A DNA stretch of 64,000 bases from Nonomuraea antri (GCF_013283785.1 NZ_JABCPZ010000027.1:1-64000); one strand, 5' to 3'; shown: positions 23,708 through 32,173, counted from the first letter of the stretch. A program made the numbers and translations. Notes: generated by a model from the letters alone, not told the origin.

Positions 23708-24909
23708 GAGACGACCTCCAGTCTCGGGATCGGGAAGACCAGCCGGCCACCCCAGTCGCGGACGTAGGAGAGCTGGTCCACCAGCTCGTCACGCAGGTTC
23801 CAGGGCAGGATCAGCACGTAGTCGGGCCGGTCGGCGGCGATGCGCTCGGGCGGGCAGATCGGGATGCGGGCCCCCGGGGTGAACTTGCCGTGCTTGTACG
23901 GGTTGCGATCCACCGTGTACGCCAGCAGGTCCGGCCGCACGCCGCAGTGGTTGAGCAGCGTGTTGCCCTTGCCCGGCGCGCCGTAGCCGACCACGGTCTT
24001 GCCTTCCTCGGCCGCGTCCACCAGGAAGCGCAGCAGGTCGCGCCGGACCTTGGCGACCCTCGACGCGAAGCCGATGTAGCCGGAGATCTCGTGCAGCCCG
24101 GCCGCCTTCTCCATGGCCAGCACGTCCGCGACGCGCTGCGACGGCGTGCCGTCCGGCCGCGCCCACAGCCGGATCGAGCCGCCGTGCGTGGGCAGCAGCT
24201 CGACGTCGACCAGGGTCAGCCCGCCACTGGCCAGGGCGCGCTGGGCCGAGGCCACCGTGTAGTACTGGAAGTGCTCGTGGTAGATCGTGTCGTACTGGTT
24301 GAGCTCCATCAGCGTGAGCAGGTGCTGCACCTCGATGGAGACCTGGCCGTCGTCGGCGACCAGGGTGCGTAGGCCCTCGGTGAAGCCGATCACGTCCGGG
24401 ATGTGCGCGTAGACGTTGTTGGCCACGACGTAGTCGGCCTTGCCGTGCTCGCGCACCACCTCGCGGGCGCTGTCAGGGGTGAGGAAGGCGGTGACCGTGG
24501 GCACGCCCTGCCGCCTGGCGGCCTCGCCGACGTTCACCGACGGCTCGATGCCCAGGCAGCGCGCCCCGCGTTCCACCACGTGGCGCAGCAGGTAGCCGTC
24601 GTTGCTGGCCACCTCCACCACGAAGGAGTCCGGCCGCAGCCGCAGCCCGCCGACGAACGTCCTGGCGTGCTCGACCCAGGAGGTGGAGTAGGAGGAGAAG
24701 TAGGCGTAGTCGGTGAACGTCTCCTCGGGCGTGATCAGCGGCGGGATCTGCGCCAGCCAGCACTCCGTGCACACCCGCAGGTGCAGCGGGTACGTGGCCT
24801 CCGGCCCGTCCAGCTCCGCCGCGGTGAGTATGCGCTCGCACGGCGGTGTCGCGCCCAGGTCCACGACGCTGGCCAGATCGGTTGATCCGCATAAGCGGCA
24901 AGTCGTCAT
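23704..24909 (-). CDS. NDP-sugar C-methyltransferase (zinc-binding N-terminal domain)
   Basis: A 401-residue SAM-dependent methyltransferase of the TylCIII/TcaB9 type, which adds a methyl group to a carbon of a 4-keto nucleotide sugar. It has the N-terminal zinc knuckle (C4, C7, C47, C50), the SAM-binding VVEVASNDGY around residues 97-106, a catalytic-region YDTIYHEHFQYYT and a C-terminal Rossmann-like domain with VVGYGAPGKGNT. The ATG at 24909 has TTGGAGAG upstream. It is the first gene of the reverse operon and diverges from the RmlC-like gene at 24954 with only 44 bases between starts. A branched-chain sugar is therefore a likely component of the polymer. Confidence 0.88.
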   Translation of the reverse strand: MTTCRLCGSTDLASVVDLGATPPCERILTAAELDGPEATYPLHLRVCTECWLAQIPPLITPEETFTDYAYFSSYSTSWVEHARTFVGGLRLRPDSFVVEVASNDGYLLRHVVERGARCLGIEPSVNVGEAARRQGVPTVTAFLTPDSAREVVREHGKADYVVANNVYAHIPDVIGFTEGLRTLVADDGQVSIEVQHLLTLMELNQYDTIYHEHFQYYTVASAQRALASGGLTLVDVELLPTHGGSIRLWARPDGTPSQRVADVLAMEKAAGLHEISGYIGFASRVAKVRRDLLRFLVDAAEEGKTVVGYGAPGKGNTLLNHCGVRPDLLAYTVDRNPYKHGKFTPGARIPICPPERIAADRPDYVLILPWNLRDELVDQLSYVRDWGGRLVFPIPRLEVVS

Positions 24910-24953
24910 AGATGCTCTCCAACAAAGAGTGATATTTCGCTACTGTGCGGATC

Positions 24954-25532
24954 ATGGATCCCCTCGGCATCGACGGCGCCTGGTGCCACACGCCGCACAT
25001 CCACACCGATCCCCGCGGGGCCTTCCTGGAGGCGTTCCACGCCTCCAGGCTGCCGAGGCGCTTCGACGTCGCCCAGATCAACTGCTCGATCTCGGCCCGT
25101 GGCGTGCTGCGCGGCGTGCACTTCGCCGACGTGCCGCCCAGCCAGGCCAAGTACGTGATGTGCGTGGCCGGCGAGGTCCTGGACGTGGTGGTGGACCTGC
25201 GTACCGGCTCCCCGACGTTCGGCCGGTGGGAGGCGGTGACACTGGACGAGCACACCAGGAAGGGCATGTTCGTCGCCGAGGGGCTCGGCCACGCGTTCAT
25301 GGCGCTCAGCGAGCAGGCCACGGTGGTGTACCTCTGCTCGCAGCCGTACAACCCGGGCCGCGAGCACGGGGTGCACCCGCTGGACCCGGAGCTCGGGATC
25401 GCCTGGCCGGCCGGGATCGAGCCGCTGCTGTCGGACAAGGACGCCGCCGCGCCCACCTTGGCCGAGGCCCTGTCCGCCGGCCTGCTGCCGGACCACGAGG
25501 CGTGCGCGGAGTTCTACGCCACGCTGCATTGA
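24954..25532 (+). CDS. dTDP-4-dehydrorhamnose 3,5-epimerase-like protein (RmlC family)
   Basis: A 192-residue cupin with TDPRGAFLEAF, LRGVHFAD carrying the catalytic His (residue 56), and the C-terminal YNPGREHGVHPLDPELGIAWP region shortened here to its family hallmark DPELGIAWP. It is closer to canonical RmlC than the homologue at 12010 and could serve rhamnose synthesis with rmlABD, or epimerise the C-methylated sugar since it is divergent from the methyltransferase. An alternative GTG start at 24945 adds three residues. There is no clear ribosome-binding site, so a leaderless transcript is possible. Its 3' end overlaps the convergent rmlD by 19 bases. Confidence 0.82.
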   Translation: MDPLGIDGAWCHTPHIHTDPRGAFLEAFHASRLPRRFDVAQINCSISARGVLRGVHFADVPPSQAKYVMCVAGEVLDVVVDLRTGSPTFGRWEAVTLDEHTRKGMFVAEGLGHAFMALSEQATVVYLCSQPYNPGREHGVHPLDPELGIAWPAGIEPLLSDKDAAAPTLAEALSAGLLPDHEACAEFYATLH

Positions 25533-26383
25533 GTGCCCGCCTTCGGGGTCGTGTCCCTGATCAGCACCGGCCAGGCGGCGTGCAGGGCGGCCCGCCACGG
25601 GCGGATCGGCTCCCACCTGGTGTGGGCCAGCAGGCTGTTGGCCGGCCGCCGGGCGGGCAGCGGGTAGGCGCTGGACGGGATCGGCACCACCCGGGCCGGG
25701 TCCGCGCCGAGCAGGGTGAAGATCTCCCTGGCGAAGCCGTGCCAGGTGGTCTCGCCCGCGCTGGTGCCGTGGTAGATCCCCGGGGGCAGGTCCGACTGGG
25801 CCAGCCTGACCAGGAAGTCGGCCAGGTCGGCGGTCCAGGTGGGCTGGCCGCGCTGGTCGTCGACCACGCGCACGGTCTCACGCTCGGCGGCGAGCCTGAT
25901 CATCGTCCGGACGAAGTTGTGTCCGGACGCGCCGTACAGCCAGGCGGTGCGCACCACGTAGTGCCCGTGTTCCAGCGCCGCCCGCTCGCCGGCCAGCTTG
26001 GTGCGGCCGTAGGCGTTGACCGGGCCGGTGGCCGCGCCCTCCGGGTACGGCGTGCCGCTCGTCCCGTCGAAGACGTAGTCGGTGGACACGTGCACCAGCC
26101 GGACCCCGGCGCGGGCACACGACTCGGCCAGCGCGCGCACGGCGTGCCCGTTGACCGCCAGCGCCTCCTCCTCGTGGGTCTCGGCGGCGTCCACGGCCGT
26201 CCAGCCGGCGCAGTTGATCACGGCCCGGGGCCGGTAGGCGGACACGAAGTCGCGTACCGCCCGCGCGTCGCACAGGTCCAGCTCGGACCTGGACAGGGCC
26301 AGCACGGGCTCGCCGGTCAGCGCCGTACGATCGAGGACGTCGGCCGCCAGCATGCCGCCGCCCCCGGTGATCAGCCACCGCAC
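25514..26383 (-). CDS. rmlD: dTDP-4-dehydrorhamnose reductase
   Basis: Last step of dTDP-L-rhamnose synthesis: NAD(P)H reduction of dTDP-4-keto-L-rhamnose. The 289-residue SDR has TGGGGMLAAD at the cofactor site, the VHVSTDYVFDG strand, and NAYGRTKLAGE with the YxxxK pair. It follows rmlB by 34 bases in the same direction and is the last gene of the sugar transferase-rmlA-rmlB-rmlD operon. The overlap with the convergent RmlC-like gene leaves no room for a terminator between them. Confidence 0.92.
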   Translation of the reverse strand: MRWLITGGGGMLAADVLDRTALTGEPVLALSRSELDLCDARAVRDFVSAYRPRAVINCAGWTAVDAAETHEEEALAVNGHAVRALAESCARAGVRLVHVSTDYVFDGTSGTPYPEGAATGPVNAYGRTKLAGERAALEHGHYVVRTAWLYGASGHNFVRTMIRLAAERETVRVVDDQRGQPTWTADLADFLVRLAQSDLPPGIYHGTSAGETTWHGFAREIFTLLGADPARVVPIPSSAYPLPARRPANSLLAHTRWEPIRPWRAALHAAWPVLIRDTTPKAGTQCSVA

Positions 26384-26417
26384 GGTGCCTCCTCGCGCCC
26401 GGGTAAGCCGTGATCCG

Positions 26418-27344
26418 TCATGACCCCCACCAGTCCGGGTTGTCGGCGTACCAGCGGACGGTGTCCTTCAGCCCCTGCTCGAACGGGATCCGCGGCCGGT
26501 AGCCGAGTGCCCGCAGCTTGGCGTCGTCCAGCGAGTAGCGGCGGTCGTGGCCCTTGCGGTCGGCGACCGGCTCGACCGAGTCCCAGTCGCGGCCGCAGGC
26601 TTCGAGCAGCCGCGCGGTCAGCTCCCTGTTGGTCAGCTCGGCCGTGCCCGCGATGTGGTAGACCTCGCCCGGCTCGCCCTTCTCGGCGACCAGGCGGATG
26701 CCCGCGCAGTGGTCCTCGACGTGGATCCAGTCCCGGACGTTGCCGCCGTCGCCGTACAGCGGCACCTTCCTGCCGCGCAGCAGGTTGGTCACGAACAGCG
26801 GGATGACCTTCTCCGGGTACTGCCTGGGGCCGTAGTTGTTGCCGCAGCGGGTGATGGACACGTCCAGGCCGTGGGTGATGGCGTACGAGCGGGCGATCAG
26901 GTCGCCGCCCGCCTTGGCCGCCGCGTACGGCGAGCGCGGCAGCAGCGGCGCGGACTCGTCCCAGGATCCGAGGTCGATCGAGCCGTAGACCTCGTCGGTC
27001 GAGACCTGCACGACCTTGGGCACCCCGGCGTCCAGGCACGCCTGCAGCAACGTCTGGGTGCCCAGCACGTTCGTGCGGACGAACTCCCCGGCGCCCTCGA
27101 TCGAGCGGTCCACATGGGATTCCGCGGCGAAGTTGACCACCAGGTCGTGGCCGGGGACGACCTTGTCGAGCAGTTCGGCGTCGCAGATGTCGCCGTGCGT
27201 GAACGTGTGCGGCACCCCGTCGAGGTTGGCGAGGTTGCCGGCGTAGGTGAGCTTGTCCAGCACGGTGATCTCGGCGTCACGCAACCCCCGGACGAAGTGG
27301 GAGCCGATGAAACCCGCACCGCCGGTAACCAGAATCCGCTTCAT
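26418..27344 (-). CDS. rmlB: dTDP-glucose 4,6-dehydratase
   Basis: Converts dTDP-glucose to dTDP-4-keto-6-deoxyglucose, the branch point to rhamnose and other deoxysugars. The 308-residue extended SDR has TGGAGFIGSH, FAAESHVDRS, the VSTDEVYGS motif with the Thr-Asp-Glu triad, SPYAAAKAGGD with YxxxK, and RCGNNYGPRQYPEK. It overlaps rmlA by 4 bases. The DEV motif distinguishes it from the simple epimerases in this window. Confidence 0.94.
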   Translation of the reverse strand: MKRILVTGGAGFIGSHFVRGLRDAEITVLDKLTYAGNLANLDGVPHTFTHGDICDAELLDKVVPGHDLVVNFAAESHVDRSIEGAGEFVRTNVLGTQTLLQACLDAGVPKVVQVSTDEVYGSIDLGSWDESAPLLPRSPYAAAKAGGDLIARSYAITHGLDVSITRCGNNYGPRQYPEKVIPLFVTNLLRGRKVPLYGDGGNVRDWIHVEDHCAGIRLVAEKGEPGEVYHIAGTAELTNRELTARLLEACGRDWDSVEPVADRKGHDRRYSLDDAKLRALGYRPRIPFEQGLKDTVRWYADNPDWWGS

Positions 27345-28408
27345 GTACCGATCTGTACCTTGCTGTGATCGCCCAGCACGAGACGGTGGGCCTTGGGCGT
27401 GTTGAGCGAGGCGGTCACCTCGACGTCATGACCGATCAGCGAGGACTCGATCCTGCCGACCCCGGTGATCGACGCCCTGGGCAGGACGATCGAGTACTCG
27501 ATCTCGCTGCCGGCGACCACGCAGTCCGCGCCGACGGAGGTGAACGGGCCGACGTAGCTGTCCTGCACCCGGGTGCCCGCGCCGACGATCACCGGGCCGA
27601 CCACGCGGGAGCGCTCGACCACCGCGCCGGGCTCGACCACCACCCGGCCCACCAGTTCGCTGGAGTCGTCCACCAGGCCGTCGACCCGGGGTTCGAGCGA
27701 TTCGAGCACCAGCCGGTTGACCTCCAGCATGTCCGTGACGTTGCCGGTGTCCTTCCAGTAGCCCGAGATCAGCGTGGACTCCACCTGCAGGTCCGCCTCG
27801 ATCAGCCACTGGATGGCGTCGGTGATCTCCAGCTCGCCCCGCCACGACGGCCGCAGCTCGGCCACCGCCGCGTGCACGGCCGGGCTGAACAGGTAGACCC
27901 CGACCAGGGCCAGGTCGCTCTTGGGCCGCGCGGGCTTCTCCTCCAGGCCGACCACGCGGCCCTCCAGGTCGAGCTCGGCCACGCCGAACTGGCGCGGGTC
28001 GCCGACCTTGGTGAGCAGGATCTGCGCGGCCGGCCGGGTACGCGCGAACGTGTCGACCAGGTCGGTGATCCCGCCGACGATGAAGTTGTCGCCCAGGTAC
28101 ATGACGAAGTCCTCGTCGCCGAGGAAGTCGCGGGCGATCAGTACGGCGTGCGCGAGCCCGAGCGGCGCCTCCTGGCGCAGGTAGGTGACGCGCAGCCCGA
28201 ACGCGGAACCGTCGCCTACCGCCGACTCGATCTCCGCCTGCGTGTCGCCGACCACCAGGCCGACCTCGCGGATGCCGGTCTCCGCGATGGCCTCCAGGCC
28301 GTAGAACAGCACCGGCTTGTTCGCGACGGGTACCAGTTGTTTCGCCGAAGTGTGGGTGATGGGCCGTAGCCGTGTGCCCGACCCTCCGGCGAGCACGAGT
28401 GCTTTCAC
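27341..28408 (-). CDS. rmlA: Glucose-1-phosphate thymidylyltransferase, long form
   Basis: Activates glucose 1-phosphate with dTTP for the rhamnose pathway. The 355-residue protein has LAGGSGTRLRPIT, AKQLVPVANKPVL, MYLGDNF and a left-handed beta-helix C-terminal domain (hexapeptide-like VEPGAVVERS, GPVIVGAGTR, YVGPFTSVGA), which defines the long RmlA type common in actinobacteria. It starts at GTG 28408, two bases after the sugar transferase stop, and is coupled to rmlB. The beta-helix domain may give oligomerisation or allosteric control. Confidence 0.93.
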   Translation of the reverse strand: MKALVLAGGSGTRLRPITHTSAKQLVPVANKPVLFYGLEAIAETGIREVGLVVGDTQAEIESAVGDGSAFGLRVTYLRQEAPLGLAHAVLIARDFLGDEDFVMYLGDNFIVGGITDLVDTFARTRPAAQILLTKVGDPRQFGVAELDLEGRVVGLEEKPARPKSDLALVGVYLFSPAVHAAVAELRPSWRGELEITDAIQWLIEADLQVESTLISGYWKDTGNVTDMLEVNRLVLESLEPRVDGLVDDSSELVGRVVVEPGAVVERSRVVGPVIVGAGTRVQDSYVGPFTSVGADCVVAGSEIEYSIVLPRASITGVGRIESSLIGHDVEVTASLNTPKAHRLVLGDHSKVQIGT

Positions 28409-28410
28409 TG

Positions 28411-29865
28411 CTAGTAAGCCCCTTCTCCACGGGTGACGACGGACCAGGTCTTCCAGAGGATCTGCAGGTCGAGGATGAGCGACCAGTTCTCCACGTAGCG
28501 CAGGTCCAGGCGGACCGACTCCTCCCAGGTCAGGTCCGAACGGCCGCTGACCTGCCAGAGGCCGGTCATGCCCGGCTTGACGACCAGGCGGCGGCGCACG
28601 TCGGTGCCGTATGCGGCCACTTCTTCCGGGAGCGGCGGCCTCGGGCCGACCAGGGACATCTCGCCGCGGATGACATTGAGCAACTGCGGGAGCTCGTCCA
28701 AGGAATATTTCCGCAGGAAAGCGCCTACCCGCGTGATCCTTGGATCGTTCCTAATCTTGAACAACACGCCGTCGAACTCGTTGCATTCGAGAAGCGCGCC
28801 CTTGAGTTGCTCCGCATCAACCACCATCGTACGAAATTTCACGACATTGAACTCTTTGCCGCCTTTGCCGACCCGGGTCTGGTGGAACAGCGCCGGGCCC
28901 TTGCTGGTCAGCCTGATCACCAGGGCGAGCGCCAGCAGCGGCAGGGCCAGGAACAACACGGCGGTCACCGCGACCAGCCGGTCGAAGATGCTCTTCACCA
29001 GCCGCCTGGCGCCGTTGAACTCCGGATGCTCCACGTGCATCAGCGGCATCCCGGCCACCGGCCTGATGCTGATGCGCGGGCCGGCCACGTCCAGCAGGGC
29101 CGGGGCCACGAACAGGTCCGTCTTGTCCTGTTCCAGGCTCCAGGCCAGCCGGCGCAGCGCGGCGCCGTCCAGTTCGGGGCAGGCCAGCACGGCCACCGCG
29201 TCGGCGCGGGCGTCCGCGACCGCCTCGGCCACGTCGCCGAACGAGCCGAGCACCGGGATCCCGTCGAGGTCGACGTCCATGCCGGCGGACGGCAGGCAGG
29301 CGCCCACCACCTGCATCCCGTGGTACGGCTGCCGGCGGAACTGCACCACCAGGTCGAGGATCGCCTCCCGGTGGCCGACCGCGACGACGTGCCGCATGTA
29401 GTCGCCGACCGCTCTGCGCCGATGCAGATGTTTGCGCATGCGGTAGCGGTAGTAGAGCGTCGAGAGCAGGGCCAGCGGCAACATCGCCATCACGAAACTT
29501 CGCGCGATGGAGGTTTGCGTGGCATAAGCCCCGATGGCCACCGCGGCCATCAAACCGACGCCGCCGTTGAAAACGGCCTTGAACTCCTCCGTGCCCTCGC
29601 CGTTGGCACGCTGCCGATACGCGCCTCCCATGCGCAACGCGGCCGGCCAGCCGAGCACCAGGCCGATTCCGAGCGCGAACTCGATGGCTGGAACGTATGC
29701 GCCGAACAACAATCGGACTCCCACCACGCAAACGCATGCGAGTAGCGCGCACATGGTGTCGCCGAGTACCAGGAGCCGTAAGTACGCTCGTGTCCAGATG
29801 CTGGACGCGTGGCGTGGTACGGCCTCGAGGAGCACGACGGCGGACTCCTCAGTCCCCACCCTCAT
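28411..29865 (-). CDS. Polyprenyl-phosphate sugar-1-phosphate transferase (initiating enzyme)
   Basis: Starts glycan assembly by moving a sugar 1-phosphate from a nucleotide sugar to undecaprenyl or decaprenyl phosphate. The N-terminal half has four to five membrane helices and a Rossmann-like cytosolic region. The C-terminal bacterial sugar transferase domain shows the helix before SKGPALFHQTRVGKGG, VVKFRTMV, YSLDELPQLLNVIRGEMS, SLVGPRPPLPEE and GLWQVSGRS. I prefer the ATG at 29865 (484 residues), which has GGGTGG nearby; ATGs at 29922 and 29940 would add up to 25 residues and cannot be ruled out. It heads the operon containing rmlA, rmlB and rmlD. Confidence 0.9.
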   Translation of the reverse strand: MRVGTEESAVVLLEAVPRHASSIWTRAYLRLLVLGDTMCALLACVCVVGVRLLFGAYVPAIEFALGIGLVLGWPAALRMGGAYRQRANGEGTEEFKAVFNGGVGLMAAVAIGAYATQTSIARSFVMAMLPLALLSTLYYRYRMRKHLHRRRAVGDYMRHVVAVGHREAILDLVVQFRRQPYHGMQVVGACLPSAGMDVDLDGIPVLGSFGDVAEAVADARADAVAVLACPELDGAALRRLAWSLEQDKTDLFVAPALLDVAGPRISIRPVAGMPLMHVEHPEFNGARRLVKSIFDRLVAVTAVLFLALPLLALALVIRLTSKGPALFHQTRVGKGGKEFNVVKFRTMVVDAEQLKGALLECNEFDGVLFKIRNDPRITRVGAFLRKYSLDELPQLLNVIRGEMSLVGPRPPLPEEVAAYGTDVRRRLVVKPGMTGLWQVSGRSDLTWEESVRLDLRYVENWSLILDLQILWKTWSVVTRGEGAY

Positions 29866-30127
29866 AGATACCACCCTGATGACTCTGTGCACCGCTGTAA
29901 CTTGACGTTCCTTGAGCCACATGGGTTGACATGTCCCCATGCATAATCAAGGGCGGCGGCCCCCACTAAAGAGTAAAGATCGATTCAGACCGGGGGAATA
30001 ACGTCAAATGTCCACAATCGGACGAAGATTGCTGGACTTTGGGGGTTGACGGAACGATCCAAAGATGCAGCGCACAGGCTGGGGAAATGTGAGGTTTACG
30101 GCGATATTTCGCGAGGTTGACGGCCTT
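29866..30127. other. Upstream region of the sugar transferase operon
   Basis: This 262-base region has lower GC content than its surroundings and must hold the promoter for the reverse operon starting with the sugar transferase. A TTGACG in the reverse direction (near 30003-30008) could be a -35 element, but I see no matching -10 at a usual spacing. No gene or stable hairpin is visible. Confidence 0.35.
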
Positions 30128-30171
30128 GTGACTAGTCGTACTCCAGGCCTCGTGACTAGTCGTACTCCAGG
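30128..30171. repeat. 24-bp tandem duplication spanning a stop codon
   Basis: The 20-base unit GTGACTAGTCGTACTCCAGG occurs at 30128-30147 and 30152-30171, a tandem repeat with a 24-bp period. The right copy contains the last codons and TAG stop of the reverse gene at 30156; the left copy repeats them beyond the stop in the same frame. It looks like a recent slippage duplication. Confidence 0.85.
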
Positions 30172-30506
30172 TCCGGCAACGCCGACGGCGGGTCAGGACT
30201 GCGCCAGACGACCACAACCCCGTCATGGGACGAGTCAGAGGCCACGGTCAACCGATCCAGGTCGAAGTCCGGCAGATACCTCAGGCGGGCGAGAAACGTG
30301 GCATCCGTCGCACTGCGCGGCACCACACAGCCCTCGCCGTCGCGATCGAGCAGGATGTAGTGGACGTCTTCCCCGGACTCCGTGACGACACGGACCTCGA
30401 CCACGTCCTCCCACGCGAGGGCCTCGACGCTCCCGTCCGCGTAATGACGGGTGACGCCCTCTTCCGTGACGTACACGTAGGAGTCCGGCATCGGGTTGCC
30501 GTGCAT
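30156..30506 (-). CDS. Small PH-like conserved hypothetical protein
   Basis: A 116-residue soluble protein (from ATG 30506) whose pattern of beta strands followed by one helix resembles small bacterial PH-like proteins of unknown function common in actinomycetes: YVYVTEEGVTRHY, ALAWEDVVEVRVVT, HYILLDRDGEG and then a C-terminal FLARLRYLP helix. Alternative starts are ATG 30491 and TTG 30557; none has a clear ribosome-binding site. No neighbour suggests a function, and the gene stands alone between the sugar transferase operon promoter and the GntR gene. Confidence 0.6.
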   Translation of the reverse strand: MHGNPMPDSYVYVTEEGVTRHYADGSVEALAWEDVVEVRVVTESGEDVHYILLDRDGEGCVVPRSATDATFLARLRYLPDFDLDRLTVASDSSHDGVVVVWRSPDPPSALPDLEYD

Positions 30507-30599
30507 GGCCGCGATTCTTGCGAGTTCCAGGCCGGTCCCGCAAGGGTTCGCGCTCAATGGTGCGCGTTCGCCGCCATCCCGGGGACGATCGCCGTCGTC

Positions 30600-31226
30600 C
30601 TAGCGGCCTTCGACGCCCCAGGAGTGGCTGAGATGATCCGCGACCGCCGCCCGCGCCCGCTCGGGACCGGCCGCGATGGCGTCGAGCAGCTCGCGGTGCT
30701 CACGCACCAGCACCTCCCTGTCCTTGTACACCTCGCGCAGCCTGACCAGGCCGAGCCGGATCTCGGCGGCCAGCGCCGCGTAGAGACGTTCGAGCCTGGG
30801 CGAGCCCACGGCCTCGATCAGCGCCTGGTGCAGCGCCATGTGCTCGGCCACCACCGCCGACCAGGGCGCGTCGGACGGCAGACGGTCCATCCTGTCGAGC
30901 GCCGCCTGCGCCTCCGGCACCCGCCGTCCGGCCAGGGCCTCGGCCATCAGGTGCTCCAAAGGCCTGCGGACGTACATGAGATCGTCCAGGTCCGAGATCG
31001 TCACCTCGGGGACATGAGCGCTGCGGTTGCGCTCGCGCCTGAGCAGCCCCTCGTGCACCAGCACCGCCAGCGCCTCGCGCACGGTCGGCCTGGCCACGCC
31101 GTACGCGGCGGCGATCTCCTGCTCGGGCAACGCCTTGCCGGGCGCGATCTCGCCGGACAACACCCTGCTGCGCAGGGCGTCGGCCAGCGCGCCGACTGCG
31201 GACACCGGTCTGAGGGGCAACGTCAC
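30600..31226 (-). CDS. GntR-family (FCD/FadR-type) transcriptional regulator
   Basis: A 208-residue repressor with an N-terminal winged helix-turn-helix (ALADALRSRVLSGEIAPG, then PEQEIAAAYGVARPTVREAL) and a C-terminal all-helical FCD ligand-binding domain that includes HMALHQALIEAVGS and EHRELLDAI with metal-type His residues. The GTG at 31226 overlaps the DMT transporter stop in a GTGA arrangement, so it is translated from the same mRNA. The palindrome at 32174-32194 in front of the transporter is a good candidate for its operator, which implies autoregulation. The ligand is probably a small organic acid or related compound. Confidence 0.88.
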   Translation of the reverse strand: MTLPLRPVSAVGALADALRSRVLSGEIAPGKALPEQEIAAAYGVARPTVREALAVLVHEGLLRRERNRSAHVPEVTISDLDDLMYVRRPLEHLMAEALAGRRVPEAQAALDRMDRLPSDAPWSAVVAEHMALHQALIEAVGSPRLERLYAALAAEIRLGLVRLREVYKDREVLVREHRELLDAIAAGPERARAAVADHLSHSWGVEGR

Positions 31227-32167
31227 GTGTGCGACTTTAACGCCCTTTCCCGCTCCGGTACGGCCACCGCGACCAGGCTGACCGCCAGCAGCACGAGCCC
31301 GGCCACGGAGATCGGGGTCAGATGTTCCTTCAGCACCACCACGCCGAGCAGCGCGGCGACCGCCGGCTCGGCCAGGGCCAGCGTGGCGGCCGTGGCCACC
31401 GGGGTGGTGCGCAGGCCGCGTCCGTACAGGAAGTACGACAGCGCCGTGGTGCCCAGCCCGAGATAGGCGACGGCGATCAGCCCCTTCGGCTCGGCCAGCC
31501 ACTCCACCCCGCGCAGCGCCAGGACCGGCAGCATGATCACCGCGGCGCCGCCGAACAGGACGCCCATGACCACGTTCGACTCGGCCCCGGCGCCGATGGC
31601 GCGGGCGGCGGTGACGGCGTAGAAGGCGTACAGCAGGCCGCCCAGCAGCGCGAACAGCACCCCGACCACGACCTGCGCGCCTGCCTGCGCGCCGCCGCCG
31701 ACGATCAGCGCGGCACAGCCGCAGATCGCCGCGGTCGTGGCCAGCGCCCAGCGCGCGCTCGGCCGCTGCCGGTGCAGCAGCCACGACAGCAGCCCGGTGA
31801 AGACCGGGCCACTGCCGATCGCCACCACCGTCCCGATCGCCACGCCGGTCCGGCCGACGGCGGCGAAGAAGCACAACTGGTACGCCGCCACCGCCACCGC
31901 CGCCGGCAGCAACGACGGCCGCACCATCTCTCTCAGTCCGGCCCGCCTGGTTCCCGCGCCGATCCGCGTGGTTCCCGCGACCGCCCGCCTGGTTCCCGCC
32001 CCGGCCCGCCTGGTTCCCGCGACGGCCAGTAACGCGAGTGCGGCGCCGCCGACGACCAGCCTGGCCGCGGCGAGCGCGACCGAGTCCGCGGAGACCAGCA
32101 GGCCCGCCGTGCCGGCCGTGCCCCACAACACGGAGGCGCCCACGACGGCCAGAGGTCCGTTCTTCAT
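31223..32167 (-). CDS. EamA/DMT-family transporter
   Basis: A 314-residue membrane protein with ten predicted helices arranged as two EamA repeats, the usual form of drug/metabolite exporters. The start is set at ATG 32167; an in-frame TTG at 32185 lies inside the palindromic operator. The cytoplasmic loop after the second helix contains four copies of a seven-residue unit of the AGTRRAG type, encoded by 21-bp DNA repeats, which lengthens this loop beyond the family norm. It is coupled to the GntR gene downstream. Exporter substrate unknown. Confidence 0.87.
   Translation of the reverse strand: MKNGPLAVVGASVLWGTAGTAGLLVSADSVALAAARLVVGGAALALLAVAGTRRAGAGTRRAVAGTTRIGAGTRRAGLREMVRPSLLPAAVAVAAYQLCFFAAVGRTGVAIGTVVAIGSGPVFTGLLSWLLHRQRPSARWALATTAAICGCAALIVGGGAQAGAQVVVGVLFALLGGLLYAFYAVTAARAIGAGAESNVVMGVLFGGAAVIMLPVLALRGVEWLAEPKGLIAVAYLGLGTTALSYFLYGRGLRTTPVATAATLALAEPAVAALLGVVVLKEHLTPISVAGLVLLAVSLVAVAVPERERALKSHT
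31944..32027. repeat. Four in-frame 21-bp tandem repeats in the DMT transporter gene
   Basis: Four adjacent 21-base units begin CGCCTGGTTCCCGC or CGCGTGGTTCCCGC at 31944, 31965, 31986 and 32007. The unit length is a multiple of three, so copy-number change keeps the frame and alters only the length of a cytoplasmic loop. Confidence 0.92.
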
Positions 32168-32173
32168 ACGGAC

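Noticed and set aside
31944..32027. CRISPR array
   Set aside because: The units are adjacent with no spacers and lie in frame inside a membrane-protein gene.
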